Source: Planctomycetota bacterium (lineage in GTDB: Bacteria; Planctomycetota; JAMOSO01). From it: 35,582 nt of DNA. The first letter of the stretch is position 1; every line of letters begins with the position of its first letter. The notes beneath the pieces were generated by a model. It saw only the letters and a program-made list of their open reading frames with translations, ran no database searches and was not told the DNA's origin. The stretch is from NCBI GenBank assembly GCA_027063065.1, contig JAMOSO010000040.1:1-35582 (forward strand). Reading direction: 5' to 3'. Below, piece by piece: positions 17,662 through 27,386 of this stretch. A program made the translations under genes and the position numbers.

Positions 17662-19607
17662 TAAAATAAACTCTGTTGCCCATCAGAACTTTTTTTAGGT
17701 TTTGGAGCACCTATTTTAACAAATTTAGCTGATTTAACTTCTTTTGTTGACAATCTAACACCTTTGGCCTTATTACCTTTAATAGCAAAATCTGCTATTG
17801 CAAAGCGTTCATCAGTAACTTGTAAACGAGGTTTAGGTTTGTAAATTAATTCTACTTCAAAATTATCTTCTACATTAAATGCCACAACTGAGGCATCTTC
17901 TGGAATTAATTCGTAACTTTTATTTAAAATAAATTTTTCTATTTGACAACGTTTAAGATAAACTTGAGCAGTTTTCTTTAACTTATATACAATATTAAAA
18001 ACTGTTTTAGGATTTATAAATCCACAAAATAATAATCCTTTATCAACAAATACTTTGTCCGGCACATCAATCACTTGGTATATACCACTTTTACGGATTA
18101 TTAAAATTCTATCATAGGCGGATACTTCTAAAAGCACTTCACCACTTGATACACCTGAACCTAAATATCCAGTTTTTTTATCATAGCGCAATTTAATATC
18201 GCGCTTAGCTACTTCTTTTGCATCCACCTCTTCAATTTCTGCAACTTTAGTTCTACGAGGAAATGATTTTTTATATTTTTCAATCATTCCTTTTAAAAAA
18301 TCAATAGCATAGCCAACTAAATCTTGCAAGCACTTGGCTATTTCATCAAGACGATCATTTATATCTTTCATCTCTCGGTTGGCTTTTTCAATGTCATATA
18401 ATGATATTCTACGAATTGGTATTTTTAATAATGTATCAACATCGTCTTTGGTAACAGGTCTTTTAATTTGTGCTTCAAATGGTAACAACCCATCAACAAC
18501 AGCTTTTAAAACACCAGTAGAGGTTTTTTCTGTTTCAATTAATTTATACACACGATTTTCAATAAAAATTTGTTCTAAAGTTTTAGCGTGTAGTTTGTTT
18601 TCTAATTTTGCTTGTTCTATCTCTAGCTCTGCTTTTAAAATTTCAATCAATCTATTGGCATTATGTTTAATTACATCTTTTGTATTCATTACTACTGGCT
18701 GATTATCTTTTATTAAAAGTAATGCACAAGATATGGATACCTGACAATCTGTAAAAGCATATAAAGCATCGACCATATCAGATGAATTAACACCACGAGG
18801 CATTTTAATTTCTACTTCAACTGTATCAGTTGTATAATCACTGATTTGATTTACTTTTATCTTATTTTTTTTAACTGCCGATTCTATAGAGGCAACTAAA
18901 GATTCTGTAGTAACGCCAAAGGGCAATTCTTTGATAACAATTTTTTTATTATCACTAATATCCATTTTGGCACGTACCAAAACTTTACCATTGCCATTAT
19001 CATAATCGCTTACATCCATTTCTCCACCAGTTTGAAAATCTGGATACACCTTAAAACTTTTACCTTCTAAAGCTTTAATTTCTGCGCGCATTAACTCTAT
19101 TAAATTATGAGGTAAAATTTTAGTTGCCATTCCAACAGCAATACCTTCTGCCCCCTGTGCCAATAAAACAGGCAATTTAGCTGGAAATACAATAGGTTCT
19201 TTATTACGTCCGTCGTAAGATGGTTCGTATTGTGTAATTTCAGGAAAATACATAGTTTCAAAAGCTAAGTCAGTTAGGCGACATTCTATATAACGAGCTG
19301 CCGAAGCCTCATCACCAGTAAATAAATTGCCAAAATTACCCTGTTTATCGATAAACATTTCACGATTAGCTATATTTACCAAGGCAGAATATATCGATGC
19401 ATCACCGTGGGGATGATAACGCATTGCCGAACCAACAACATTAGCAACTTTGTGAAAGTTACCATCACTAATTTCAAAAAGGGTATGCATAATTCTGCGC
19501 TGAACAGGTTTTAATCCGTCATCGATATGCGGTATTGCACGCTCCTTAATAACATAAGATGCGTATTCTAAAAAATTAGTTTTAAATAAAGATTTAAGAT
19601 AAGCCAT
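17661..19607 (-). CDS. parC: DNA topoisomerase IV subunit A (short form)
   Basis: A 648-residue DNA cleavage subunit that decatenates daughter chromosomes with ParE. The helix-turn-helix region and active site are clear: LKPVQRRIM, HPHGDASIY (65-73) and catalytic Y106 in ASAARYIECR. LYAFTDCQVS marks the tower/coiled-coil region. The C-terminal domain is shorter than in E. coli ParC (about 750 residues). Several motifs resemble Bacteroidetes/PVC-type ParC (my recollection, not a search). The residue equivalent to the quinolone-contact Ser80/Ser83 is A70. Its ATG overlaps the parE stop (TAATG). Confidence 0.93.
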   Translation of the reverse strand: MAYLKSLFKTNFLEYASYVIKERAIPHIDDGLKPVQRRIMHTLFEISDGNFHKVANVVGSAMRYHPHGDASIYSALVNIANREMFIDKQGNFGNLFTGDEASAARYIECRLTDLAFETMYFPEITQYEPSYDGRNKEPIVFPAKLPVLLAQGAEGIAVGMATKILPHNLIELMRAEIKALEGKSFKVYPDFQTGGEMDVSDYDNGNGKVLVRAKMDISDNKKIVIKELPFGVTTESLVASIESAVKKNKIKVNQISDYTTDTVEVEIKMPRGVNSSDMVDALYAFTDCQVSISCALLLIKDNQPVVMNTKDVIKHNANRLIEILKAELEIEQAKLENKLHAKTLEQIFIENRVYKLIETEKTSTGVLKAVVDGLLPFEAQIKRPVTKDDVDTLLKIPIRRISLYDIEKANREMKDINDRLDEIAKCLQDLVGYAIDFLKGMIEKYKKSFPRRTKVAEIEEVDAKEVAKRDIKLRYDKKTGYLGSGVSSGEVLLEVSAYDRILIIRKSGIYQVIDVPDKVFVDKGLLFCGFINPKTVFNIVYKLKKTAQVYLKRCQIEKFILNKSYELIPEDASVVAFNVEDNFEVELIYKPKPRLQVTDERFAIADFAIKGNKAKGVRLSTKEVKSAKFVKIGAPKPKKSSDGQQSLF

Positions 19608-21403
19608 TAAATTAAATTCTCCGTTATAAACTTACGTCTCTGAGGCGTATTTTTACCTGCATAAAATTCTAATAATTTTGCAACTTGTGAAATATGCTCA
19701 ACCTGAACTTTAACATTGCGCATATCTTTGCCTATAAATTGTCCAAATTCATTAGGAGATATTTCTCCTAAACCTTTAAATCGTGTTGTTTCTGGACGAG
19801 AAAGCTCTAACGTAGCCTTATCTCGCTCTTGTAAAGAATAACAATAACGCGTCTCACGCTTATTGCGAACTCTAAACAATGGTGTCTCTAAAAGGTAAAC
19901 ATGACCAGCTAAAACTAATTCTTCAAAGTATGTCAAAAAAAACGTCATCAAAAGATTGCGAATATGAAACCCATCAACATCGGCATCCGTGGCAATAATA
20001 ATTTTATTATAACGCAAGTCTTCAACGTTTTCTTCTATGCCTAAAGCCTTCATTAAATTATAAAGTTCTTCATTTTTATAAATTGCCGCCTTTGTTTTGC
20101 CATAAGTATTTTGTGGTTTACCCTTCAAACTAAATATTGCTTGGGTCATAGCGTCGCGACTGGCCACCATAGACCCAGACGCAGAAGCACCTTCGGTAAT
20201 AAATATAGTTGTTTCATCACCATACTTTTTATGATCTTTATGATATTTGCAATCTTTTAACTTTGGTATTTTAATTGATATTTTCTTAGCTGCTTCCCTG
20301 GCTTCTTTTTTTACTGCGGATAATTCTTTACGTAAACTTTCGTTATTGGCAATTTTATTTTGTAAAGCTTTTGCCGATGTATTATTTTTATGCAACCAAT
20401 CTACGACCGCGGTGCGTACTTCATTGACAATTTCTGTTCTAATTTCTGTATTGCCTAATTTGTTTTTTGTTTGAGATTCAAAAACAGGATTTTGCAATTT
20501 AATTGCAATTGCACCTAACAAACCTTCTCTAACATCTACAGCACTATAACTTTTTTTAAAAAACTCATTAACACCTTTTAAAATGCCTTCACGAAATGCT
20601 TGCTGATGCGTACCACCATCACTTGTGTGTTGCCCATTGACAAAAGAAAAATAATTTTCACCATAATTGGTAGTATGTGTAAACACAATTTCAAGGGTCT
20701 TACTTTTATAATATGCTAAATCATAAATATTAGTATCGCCTACTTCACCATTTAAATAGTCTAATAAACCGTTTTTAGCAGCAAATTTTTGACCATTAAA
20801 ATGCAAATCTAATCCAGAGTTTAAACAGGCATAATGCCACATTCTAGATTCAATATATTCTTGATTAAATGTATATTGACCAAATATTTCTATATCTGGT
20901 ATAAATTCAACATAAGTACCATTTTTGGCATCTGTGTCATTGCCTGTTTTTTGACTTAATAATTTACCTTTAGAAAAAATAGCCTCAGCAAACTTACCAT
21001 CGCGGTAAGCTCTTACTAAGAAATGAGAAGATAAAGCATTCACAGCCTTAGTACCTACCCCATTTAAGCCCACGGAAAACTGAAACACTTCGTCGTTATA
21101 TTTAGCGCCTGTATTGATTACCGATACACACTCAACAATTTTACCTAAAGGGATTCCCCTGCCATAATCTCGTATTTTTACTTTGTCTGCGTCTAAATTA
21201 ACATCTATTCTGCGTCCATGCCCCATAATAAACTCATCTATAGAGTTATCGACCACCTCTTTGACTAATACATAAATGCCGTCATTTGGGTCACTTCCAT
21301 TGCCTAAGCGCCCAATATACATGCCAGAACGCAAACGTATATGCTCTAATGAATCAAGTGTTTGAATTTTAGATTCGTCATAATCTGGTTTTGCTTTTGC
21401 CAT
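19607..21403 (-). CDS. parE: DNA topoisomerase IV subunit B
   Basis: A 598-residue ATPase subunit of topoisomerase IV. The GHKL ATP site shows VDNSIDEF, RDYGRGIP and GLNGVGTKAVNALS. A transducer domain follows, then the TOPRIM domain with TEGASASG and the metal-binding ATDADVDGFH, ending in the short B-subunit tail. Length is in the normal range for ParE. A good AAAGGA ribosome binding site precedes the ATG. First gene of parE-parC-HAD. The pair could in principle act as a second gyrase-like enzyme, but the adjacent ParC with a reduced C-terminal domain favours topoisomerase IV. Confidence 0.93.
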   Translation of the reverse strand: MAKAKPDYDESKIQTLDSLEHIRLRSGMYIGRLGNGSDPNDGIYVLVKEVVDNSIDEFIMGHGRRIDVNLDADKVKIRDYGRGIPLGKIVECVSVINTGAKYNDEVFQFSVGLNGVGTKAVNALSSHFLVRAYRDGKFAEAIFSKGKLLSQKTGNDTDAKNGTYVEFIPDIEIFGQYTFNQEYIESRMWHYACLNSGLDLHFNGQKFAAKNGLLDYLNGEVGDTNIYDLAYYKSKTLEIVFTHTTNYGENYFSFVNGQHTSDGGTHQQAFREGILKGVNEFFKKSYSAVDVREGLLGAIAIKLQNPVFESQTKNKLGNTEIRTEIVNEVRTAVVDWLHKNNTSAKALQNKIANNESLRKELSAVKKEAREAAKKISIKIPKLKDCKYHKDHKKYGDETTIFITEGASASGSMVASRDAMTQAIFSLKGKPQNTYGKTKAAIYKNEELYNLMKALGIEENVEDLRYNKIIIATDADVDGFHIRNLLMTFFLTYFEELVLAGHVYLLETPLFRVRNKRETRYCYSLQERDKATLELSRPETTRFKGLGEISPNEFGQFIGKDMRNVKVQVEHISQVAKLLEFYAGKNTPQRRKFITENLI

Positions 21404-21540
21404 TGATATCCTTTTTAATCAAATTACTGTCCAAGCGAGTAGCTTTTTATATTTTGAATGGCAATGTTGTACCTGATAAATGACTTTAAAACAAGAGCAT
21501 TGTTCGCTATTATAAGCAATTCAAATTTTAAGGAGATAAT

Positions 21541-22008
21541 ATGGCCAATAGAAATGCAATTTTTACAACAAATTTGGGTACTTTCACAATAGAACTTTTT
21601 GAAGATAAAGCACCTGCAACTACAAAAAACTTTATTGATTTGGTGGAAAAAGGTTATTATGACGAATTGATTTTTCACCGCATCATAGATGGTTTTATGA
21701 TTCAAGGTGGTTGTCCAGATGGTACTGGAATGGGCGGTCCAGGATATCAAATTGATTGTGAATTTCATGATGATCTAAAACACTCAGACGAAGGCATTTT
21801 GTCTATGGCAAATGCGGGACCAAATACAGGTGGAAGTCAATTTTTTATCACTTTAGGAGCTACGCCTCACTTAGATGGTCGTCATGCTGTTTTTGGTAAA
21901 GTAATAGATGGAATGCAAGTCGTTCGTGAAATTGGCTCTGTACAAACAGGAATCTCAGATCGTCCTGTAAAAGATGTAATTATAGAAACTATCACTATTA
22001 GCGAATAA
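21541..22008 (+). CDS. Cyclophilin-type peptidyl-prolyl cis-trans isomerase
   Basis: A 155-residue cytoplasmic cyclophilin that speeds proline isomerisation during folding. The active-site signature [13 protein letters not shown] holds the catalytic arginine, and [16 protein letters not shown] and [12 protein letters not shown] complete the pocket. There is no signal peptide, so it is the PpiB-like cytoplasmic type. An AAGGAG site precedes the ATG. Only six bases separate it from the giant triple glycosyltransferase gene, which lacks its own ribosome binding site. The two are therefore likely co-transcribed and coupled; a folding helper for the giant protein is an attractive inference. Confidence 0.95.
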   Translation: MANRNAIFTTNLGTFTIELFEDKAPATTKNFIDLVEKGYYDELIFHRIIDGFMIQGGCPDGTGMGGPGYQIDCEFHDDLKHSDEGILSMANAGPNTGGSQFFITLGATPHLDGRHAVFGKVIDGMQVVREIGSVQTGISDRPVKDVIIETITISE

Positions 22009-22014
22009 GTATTT

Positions 22015-25000
22015 GTGCAAAAGCACATTAATAAATTATTAAAAAACGGTGATTACACCCAAGCAGAAAAAAAATTATCTGTATATATAAAACAGAATCC
22101 TTTATCTGCTTGGGGTTTACATCTGCTTGGTCAGTTATACGCTCAGACTGGTCGGCAAAGAGAAGCTATTTCATTATTAGAAACGGCAGTAAAAATTCAG
22201 CCAAGCGCACAACATTTAGCTAGTTTAGGAATATGTCTATACCTAAATCAAAAATATTTTAAGTCAATTAAAGTATTTAATAAAGCACTACAAAAAAAGC
22301 AAGATTCTGATATTTTTAATAATCGCGGTATGTGTTTTGCCGCATTATGCAAATATAAACCTGCTTTGAGATCTTATAATTTTGCTTTAAAATACAATCC
22401 AAATAATTTAGATGCTTTGTATAATTCTGCAAAAGCCTGTGATATTTTAGGTCATTACCAACAGGCAATAGATACATATCAACGCATTATCAATTCAGAT
22501 TTAAAAAATACAAATAATCCCAATTATTATAAAGCACACAACAATTTAGCTGTTCAATTAGAGGCGATGGGATATAGCGCCGAGGCATTAAACCATTATC
22601 GAACAGCTCTAAAAATCAATCCATACGAATTTACCAGTCGCAGTAATTTTTTATTAAGTTTAAATCGACCTGATAATATCTCACAAGCTGAAATATTAAA
22701 AGAATCACTAATCTTTAATGAATTAACCCACAAAAATAATTTTAAATTGAATAATGATAAAAATAAAAAATTAAAAGTTGGCTTTGTATCTGGAGATTTT
22801 ACTAAGCACGTAGTAGCTAATTTTTTCTTACCATTAATAGAAAATCTAAAACCTGATGATATGGAAATATATTGCTATTATAATTTATCAACTAGCACAG
22901 GCTACACAACACATATAGCTAAATTATGCAAACAGTTTCATCACATCGCACATCTTAATACCGAAGAGCTTGTTGCATTTATACGCACACATAACTTAGA
23001 TGTTATTTTTGATTTAAGTGGACATGCAAATTATAATCGCTTGCCCGCTTTTGCCCAACGCCTTGCGCCTATTCAAATAAACTGGTTGGGATATCCAAAT
23101 ACAACTGGTGTAAAAAATATGGACTACAGATTAGTTGATGCAATAACTGATCCCATAGAAAACAACAAAGATTGTACAGAAACCTTATTGCGTTTAGAGC
23201 CTTGTTTTTTATGCTATAGACCATTAGAAACTACTCCACAGATACAACATCAATTACAAAAACATATACGCTTTGGTTCTTTTTTAAACTCTGAAAAAAT
23301 AAATAATACAACAGTTAAACTTTGGTCAGATATTTTAAAATCCGTTCCCAATTCAAAACTTATTTTAAAATCAATGAGATTTGATAGGCCTGGATTAATT
23401 AATCGTTTACAAAATATGTTTGTATCAAATGGTATTGATAAAATACGTCTTGAATTTTTAGAAAGATCATCTAGCGCACAAGAACATCTTCAAGCATATA
23501 AACATATTGATATTGCCCTGGACACAATGCCATATAATGGCACAACTACAACATGTGAAGCCTTATATATGGGTATACCTGTTATTGCATTATTGGGAAA
23601 TGTTCACCGTAGTAGAGTTAGTGCCTCTATATTAAATGCTATTGCTCATCCAGAGTTAATTGCAAAAACTACACAAGAATATATTTATATAGCCCGTGAT
23701 TTAGCCAATGACAAAAACCGTTTAAATCAGTTACATAATAACTTGCGACAAGATTTATTAGATAGTCAATTATGTGATGCAAAAGCATTTGCAAAAAACT
23801 TTACCCATTTATTGCAACAATTTCAATCCACACCAATTTTAAATCACTTTAAAATTGGTACACAATTATATATGCAAGGCAATTACCAAGATGCTATGCA
23901 AGCATTTGATTTAGCCTTACAAAAAAATTCTCAGGATATTAATAGCTTAAATAATCGTGGTTTAACATTTGAGGCTCTGGGCAAATATCGCAATGCATTA
24001 AGCTCGTATAGAATGGCATTAAAAATAAACCCAAACTTTTTAGATGCTAAATATAATCTTGCACGAAGTCTTGAACAACTTAGGCGATTTGACGAATCTA
24101 TGCAAACATATCAAGATATAATCAAAACCAATCCAAACTACGCTGTTGCGCATAACGATTTAGCCAGACTATTTGAGTCAATTGGCAAACATAAAAAAGC
24201 ATTTAAACATTACAAACAAGCAATTAAATTAGACTCTAATAATCATCTCTATAAAAGTAATTTATTACTTAGCAGTAATTGGAGTGATTTGATTTCACAA
24301 TCAGAAATTTTACAATTAACTAAAAAATTAGCTCCACAATCAAAAGCTAAAAAAATAAAAACTGTTGTAGATATCTTAAAACCAATCAAAATTGGTTTTG
24401 TGTCTGGAGATTTCACATTTCATGCAGTGGCGATTTTTTTTATGCCACTATTAGAAAATTTAGACAAATCAAAGATTCAAGCATATTGCTATTACAATTA
24501 TAATAAAATCAATGACTATACAAAAATCATTGCAAATGCGTCCTACGAATTTAAACAAATTGATAGTCTTAGTGATGATGAGGCCATAAATTTAATAAGA
24601 AACGACAAGTTAGATATTATTTTTGATTTAAGTGGCTACACTAGCTTTAATCGTTTAAATCTTTTTGCTAAGCGTCTTGCTCCTATTCAAATCAACTGGT
24701 TGGGATATCCCAATACTACGGGTCTAAAAACTATCGACTACAGATTAATTGATTATATTACAGATCCACTTGAGCATAATAACCACTGTTCTGAAAAATT
24801 ATTAAGAATGCCATCTTGCTTTTTGACATACCAACCTAAATATGACTTCCCTGATATCGAATACACAAAAAGTGATCATATACGCTTTGGATGTTTTTCA
24901 AATTCACAAAAAATCAATCCAACAACTGTTCGTTTATGGGTTGCTGTTTTAAAAGCTGTTGATAATTCTAAACTATATTTAAAATCTATTTGGTTTGATA

Positions 25001-27318
25001 GGCCTGAAATTGTTAATTATTTAAAAGAATTATTTTTGGCAGAGAATCTTGATGAAACAAGGCTTATAATATTATCGCGTTCCAAATCAAGCTTTGAACA
25101 TTTACAGATGTATAATCAAATAGATATTGCCTTAGATACTATCCCCTACAATGGAACAACTACTACCTGTGAAGCTTTGTATATGGGAGTGCCGGTTATT
25201 GCTTTATTAGGAAATGTTCACCGTGCTAGAGTTAGTGCGTCTTTGGTTTCAGCATGCAATCATCCAGAACTAATTGCTAAAACTACAAGTGAATATATAA
25301 ACATTGCTAAAAATCTTGCTAATAATCAAAGCCTATTACAAAAATTACATAACAATTTACGCAATGACGTAAATAATTCTGCCTTAGGAAACGCTAAAAC
25401 ATTTGCCGGAGATTGGTCAAAACTGATGCTATCTTTAGTAGTAAAAAAAGATAAGCCTGTGCAACTAAATCAAATAGAAAATTTATTACGTAACAATAAA
25501 CTAGAGCAAGCCATTACCCAATTACAAACTTATCTTGCTTATAATCCAAATGATGCCAAACAATTTAAAAACTTAGGTGTTGCCTTGCACCTTACTAGAC
25601 AATTTAACTTAGCGGTTGATGCCTTTAAAAAAGCTCTTAGTATCAACCCAAATGACTATGACGCCAAACGCAAACTAGGTTTAAGCCTAGATGATTTAGG
25701 CAGACACAGAGCGGCCATAAGTTGTTACAATCAAGTAATAGATTCTTTAAAAAACAAATCAAATAATTTAACACAAGAAGATAAAATAATATTAGCAGAT
25801 GCATTTTTTAGTTTAGCATCAACTTATCAACAACTGGATAAAACAGATTTAAGTATAGAAATGTACTTAAATAGTCTTAAAATTAATTGTCAACAATTTC
25901 ATGTTCATAATAATTTAGCCACCTATTACCATAGTAATGGTCAGTACAAATTAGCATTAAAGCATTTTAAGCAAGCTATAAAAATACAACCTGAAAATTC
26001 AAATTTATATAATAATCTAGCTATGACTTACCAAGCTTTAATGCAAACCAGTAAAGCAAAAGAGTTATATTTAAAAGCTATTAAACAAGACATAGATAAT
26101 CCTAATTTATATTCTGGAATCTTATTATTACTAACCAGACTTGATGATATAAAGCCAAATGAAATTTTTGATTTAAGCAAGCAATATAACAATGCTGCCA
26201 TTAAGCAAATGCAAAAATATCCCTTGGCAAATTTTGCTAAACAAAAACGTAGTGACAATAAACTGCGTATCGGCTTTATATCACCAGATTTTAAAACCCA
26301 TTCGGTAACATATTTTTTAACTTCATTTTTAAAATATCTTCCACTGCATAATGTCGAGGTTTATTGTTATTACTGTGATACTAAAAATGATGTTGTAACC
26401 CAAGAAATTGCTAAATCAGTGAAAAAGTTTTATTTTGTAGCTAAAAACACCGAAAGAGAAATAGTAAATTTAGCTCGGCAAGATTTATTAGATATCGCCA
26501 TAGACCTTGCTGGGCATACGGGCAATAATATTTTATCAGCATTTGCATACCGTATGGCTCCTATACAATGTTCGTGGTTGGGATATCCAAATACAACAGG
26601 GCTCAATACAATGGATTATCGCATTATTGATAGTTATTCTGATATAGATACAAATATAGATATGTATAGTGAAACCCTAATAGCATTACCCAAACATTTT
26701 TTATGTTACCAACCACCTAAAGCTACTATAGATATAAACTGGCAATTAAATCAAACTATCAGATTTGGCTCTTTTAATAATATTGAAAAAATCACCCCCA
26801 CCTGTATTAAACTATGGAGTGATATATTAAAGGCAATACCAAATTCCACATTGACACTTAAAGCCAAACAAACCTCATCACCAGATGTAGTACAATGGAT
26901 ATATACCCAATTTAATCAATATGATATCAAAAAAAATCGTATAATTTGTTTAGCCGTTGCCAAAAACAATAGCCAACATTTAAATTGTTATAATTCAATA
27001 GATATAGCTTTGGATACATTTCCATACCATGGCACCACAACCACTATAGAGGCACTATACATGGGTGTACCCACAATAAGTTTAATTGGTAATACCCATG
27101 CGTCTAGGGTTGGTTATTCGATACTTTCTGGTGTTGATTTACAAAATTTATGTGCTAAAAATAAGCAAGAATATATAAATATTGCCACTGACTTGGCAAA
27201 TAACCAAGATGTGTTACAAAATTTGCATAAAACATTACGTCAAACGTTATTGGCAAGTGACTTATGCAATGGTCAAGATTTTGCTGAGGATTTTGCTAAA
27301 ACACTTAATTCAATGTCT
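22015..27318 (+). repeat. Three-fold internal module duplication in the giant gene
   Basis: Repeat units at about 22015-23820, 23821-25440 and 25441-27318 each encode one TPR array plus one GT41 domain. Units 1 and 2 share long near-identical stretches around the GTTTT loop and are the younger duplication; unit 3 is more distant. Confidence 0.85.
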
Positions 27319-27321
27319 TGA
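22015..27321 (+). CDS. Giant protein with three TPR-GT41 glycosyltransferase modules
   Basis: A 1768-residue cytoplasmic protein made of three complete modules: TPRs about 1-225 with GT41 252-602; TPRs about 608-755 with GT41 783-1142; TPRs about 1150-1390 with GT41 1416-1768. Each catalytic domain keeps the DFxxH histidine (H265, H803, H1429), the donor-site lysine (K428, K966, K1592), LGYPNTTG and a GTTTT loop (PYNGTTTTCEAL twice, PYHGTTTTIEAL in module 3). Modules 1 and 2 are the most alike, with YMGxPVIALLGNVHR in both. GT41 enzymes glycosylate Ser/Thr of proteins; GTTTT resembles plant SPINDLY, so GDP-fucose as well as UDP-GlcNAc is a possible donor. Start is GTG six bases after the cyclophilin stop with no clear ribosome binding site. 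Known relatives have one catalytic domain, so this fusion is unusual. Confidence 0.92.
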   Translation: MQKHINKLLKNGDYTQAEKKLSVYIKQNPLSAWGLHLLGQLYAQTGRQREAISLLETAVKIQPSAQHLASLGICLYLNQKYFKSIKVFNKALQKKQDSDIFNNRGMCFAALCKYKPALRSYNFALKYNPNNLDALYNSAKACDILGHYQQAIDTYQRIINSDLKNTNNPNYYKAHNNLAVQLEAMGYSAEALNHYRTALKINPYEFTSRSNFLLSLNRPDNISQAEILKESLIFNELTHKNNFKLNNDKNKKLKVGFVSGDFTKHVVANFFLPLIENLKPDDMEIYCYYNLSTSTGYTTHIAKLCKQFHHIAHLNTEELVAFIRTHNLDVIFDLSGHANYNRLPAFAQRLAPIQINWLGYPNTTGVKNMDYRLVDAITDPIENNKDCTETLLRLEPCFLCYRPLETTPQIQHQLQKHIRFGSFLNSEKINNTTVKLWSDILKSVPNSKLILKSMRFDRPGLINRLQNMFVSNGIDKIRLEFLERSSSAQEHLQAYKHIDIALDTMPYNGTTTTCEALYMGIPVIALLGNVHRSRVSASILNAIAHPELIAKTTQEYIYIARDLANDKNRLNQLHNNLRQDLLDSQLCDAKAFAKNFTHLLQQFQSTPILNHFKIGTQLYMQGNYQDAMQAFDLALQKNSQDINSLNNRGLTFEALGKYRNALSSYRMALKINPNFLDAKYNLARSLEQLRRFDESMQTYQDIIKTNPNYAVAHNDLARLFESIGKHKKAFKHYKQAIKLDSNNHLYKSNLLLSSNWSDLISQSEILQLTKKLAPQSKAKKIKTVVDILKPIKIGFVSGDFTFHAVAIFFMPLLENLDKSKIQAYCYYNYNKINDYTKIIANASYEFKQIDSLSDDEAINLIRNDKLDIIFDLSGYTSFNRLNLFAKRLAPIQINWLGYPNTTGLKTIDYRLIDYITDPLEHNNHCSEKLLRMPSCFLTYQPKYDFPDIEYTKSDHIRFGCFSNSQKINPTTVRLWVAVLKAVDNSKLYLKSIWFDRPEIVNYLKELFLAENLDETRLIILSRSKSSFEHLQMYNQIDIALDTIPYNGTTTTCEALYMGVPVIALLGNVHRARVSASLVSACNHPELIAKTTSEYINIAKNLANNQSLLQKLHNNLRNDVNNSALGNAKTFAGDWSKLMLSLVVKKDKPVQLNQIENLLRNNKLEQAITQLQTYLAYNPNDAKQFKNLGVALHLTRQFNLAVDAFKKALSINPNDYDAKRKLGLSLDDLGRHRAAISCYNQVIDSLKNKSNNLTQEDKIILADAFFSLASTYQQLDKTDLSIEMYLNSLKINCQQFHVHNNLATYYHSNGQYKLALKHFKQAIKIQPENSNLYNNLAMTYQALMQTSKAKELYLKAIKQDIDNPNLYSGILLLLTRLDDIKPNEIFDLSKQYNNAAIKQMQKYPLANFAKQKRSDNKLRIGFISPDFKTHSVTYFLTSFLKYLPLHNVEVYCYYCDTKNDVVTQEIAKSVKKFYFVAKNTEREIVNLARQDLLDIAIDLAGHTGNNILSAFAYRMAPIQCSWLGYPNTTGLNTMDYRIIDSYSDIDTNIDMYSETLIALPKHFLCYQPPKATIDINWQLNQTIRFGSFNNIEKITPTCIKLWSDILKAIPNSTLTLKAKQTSSPDVVQWIYTQFNQYDIKKNRIICLAVAKNNSQHLNCYNSIDIALDTFPYHGTTTTIEALYMGVPTISLIGNTHASRVGYSILSGVDLQNLCAKNKQEYINIATDLANNQDVLQNLHKTLRQTLLASDLCNGQDFAEDFAKTLNSMS

Positions 27322-27386
27322 TTATTTTATTCTAAATGTTAAATTACCAATCAAATTACAAAAATAAGATTTATATGGAGTTATAA

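Noticed and set aside
22015-27318. Repeat units of the giant gene as a CRISPR or DNA tandem repeat array
   Set aside because: The repeats are about 1.6-1.9 kb protein-coding modules with diverged DNA, not short direct repeats with spacers.
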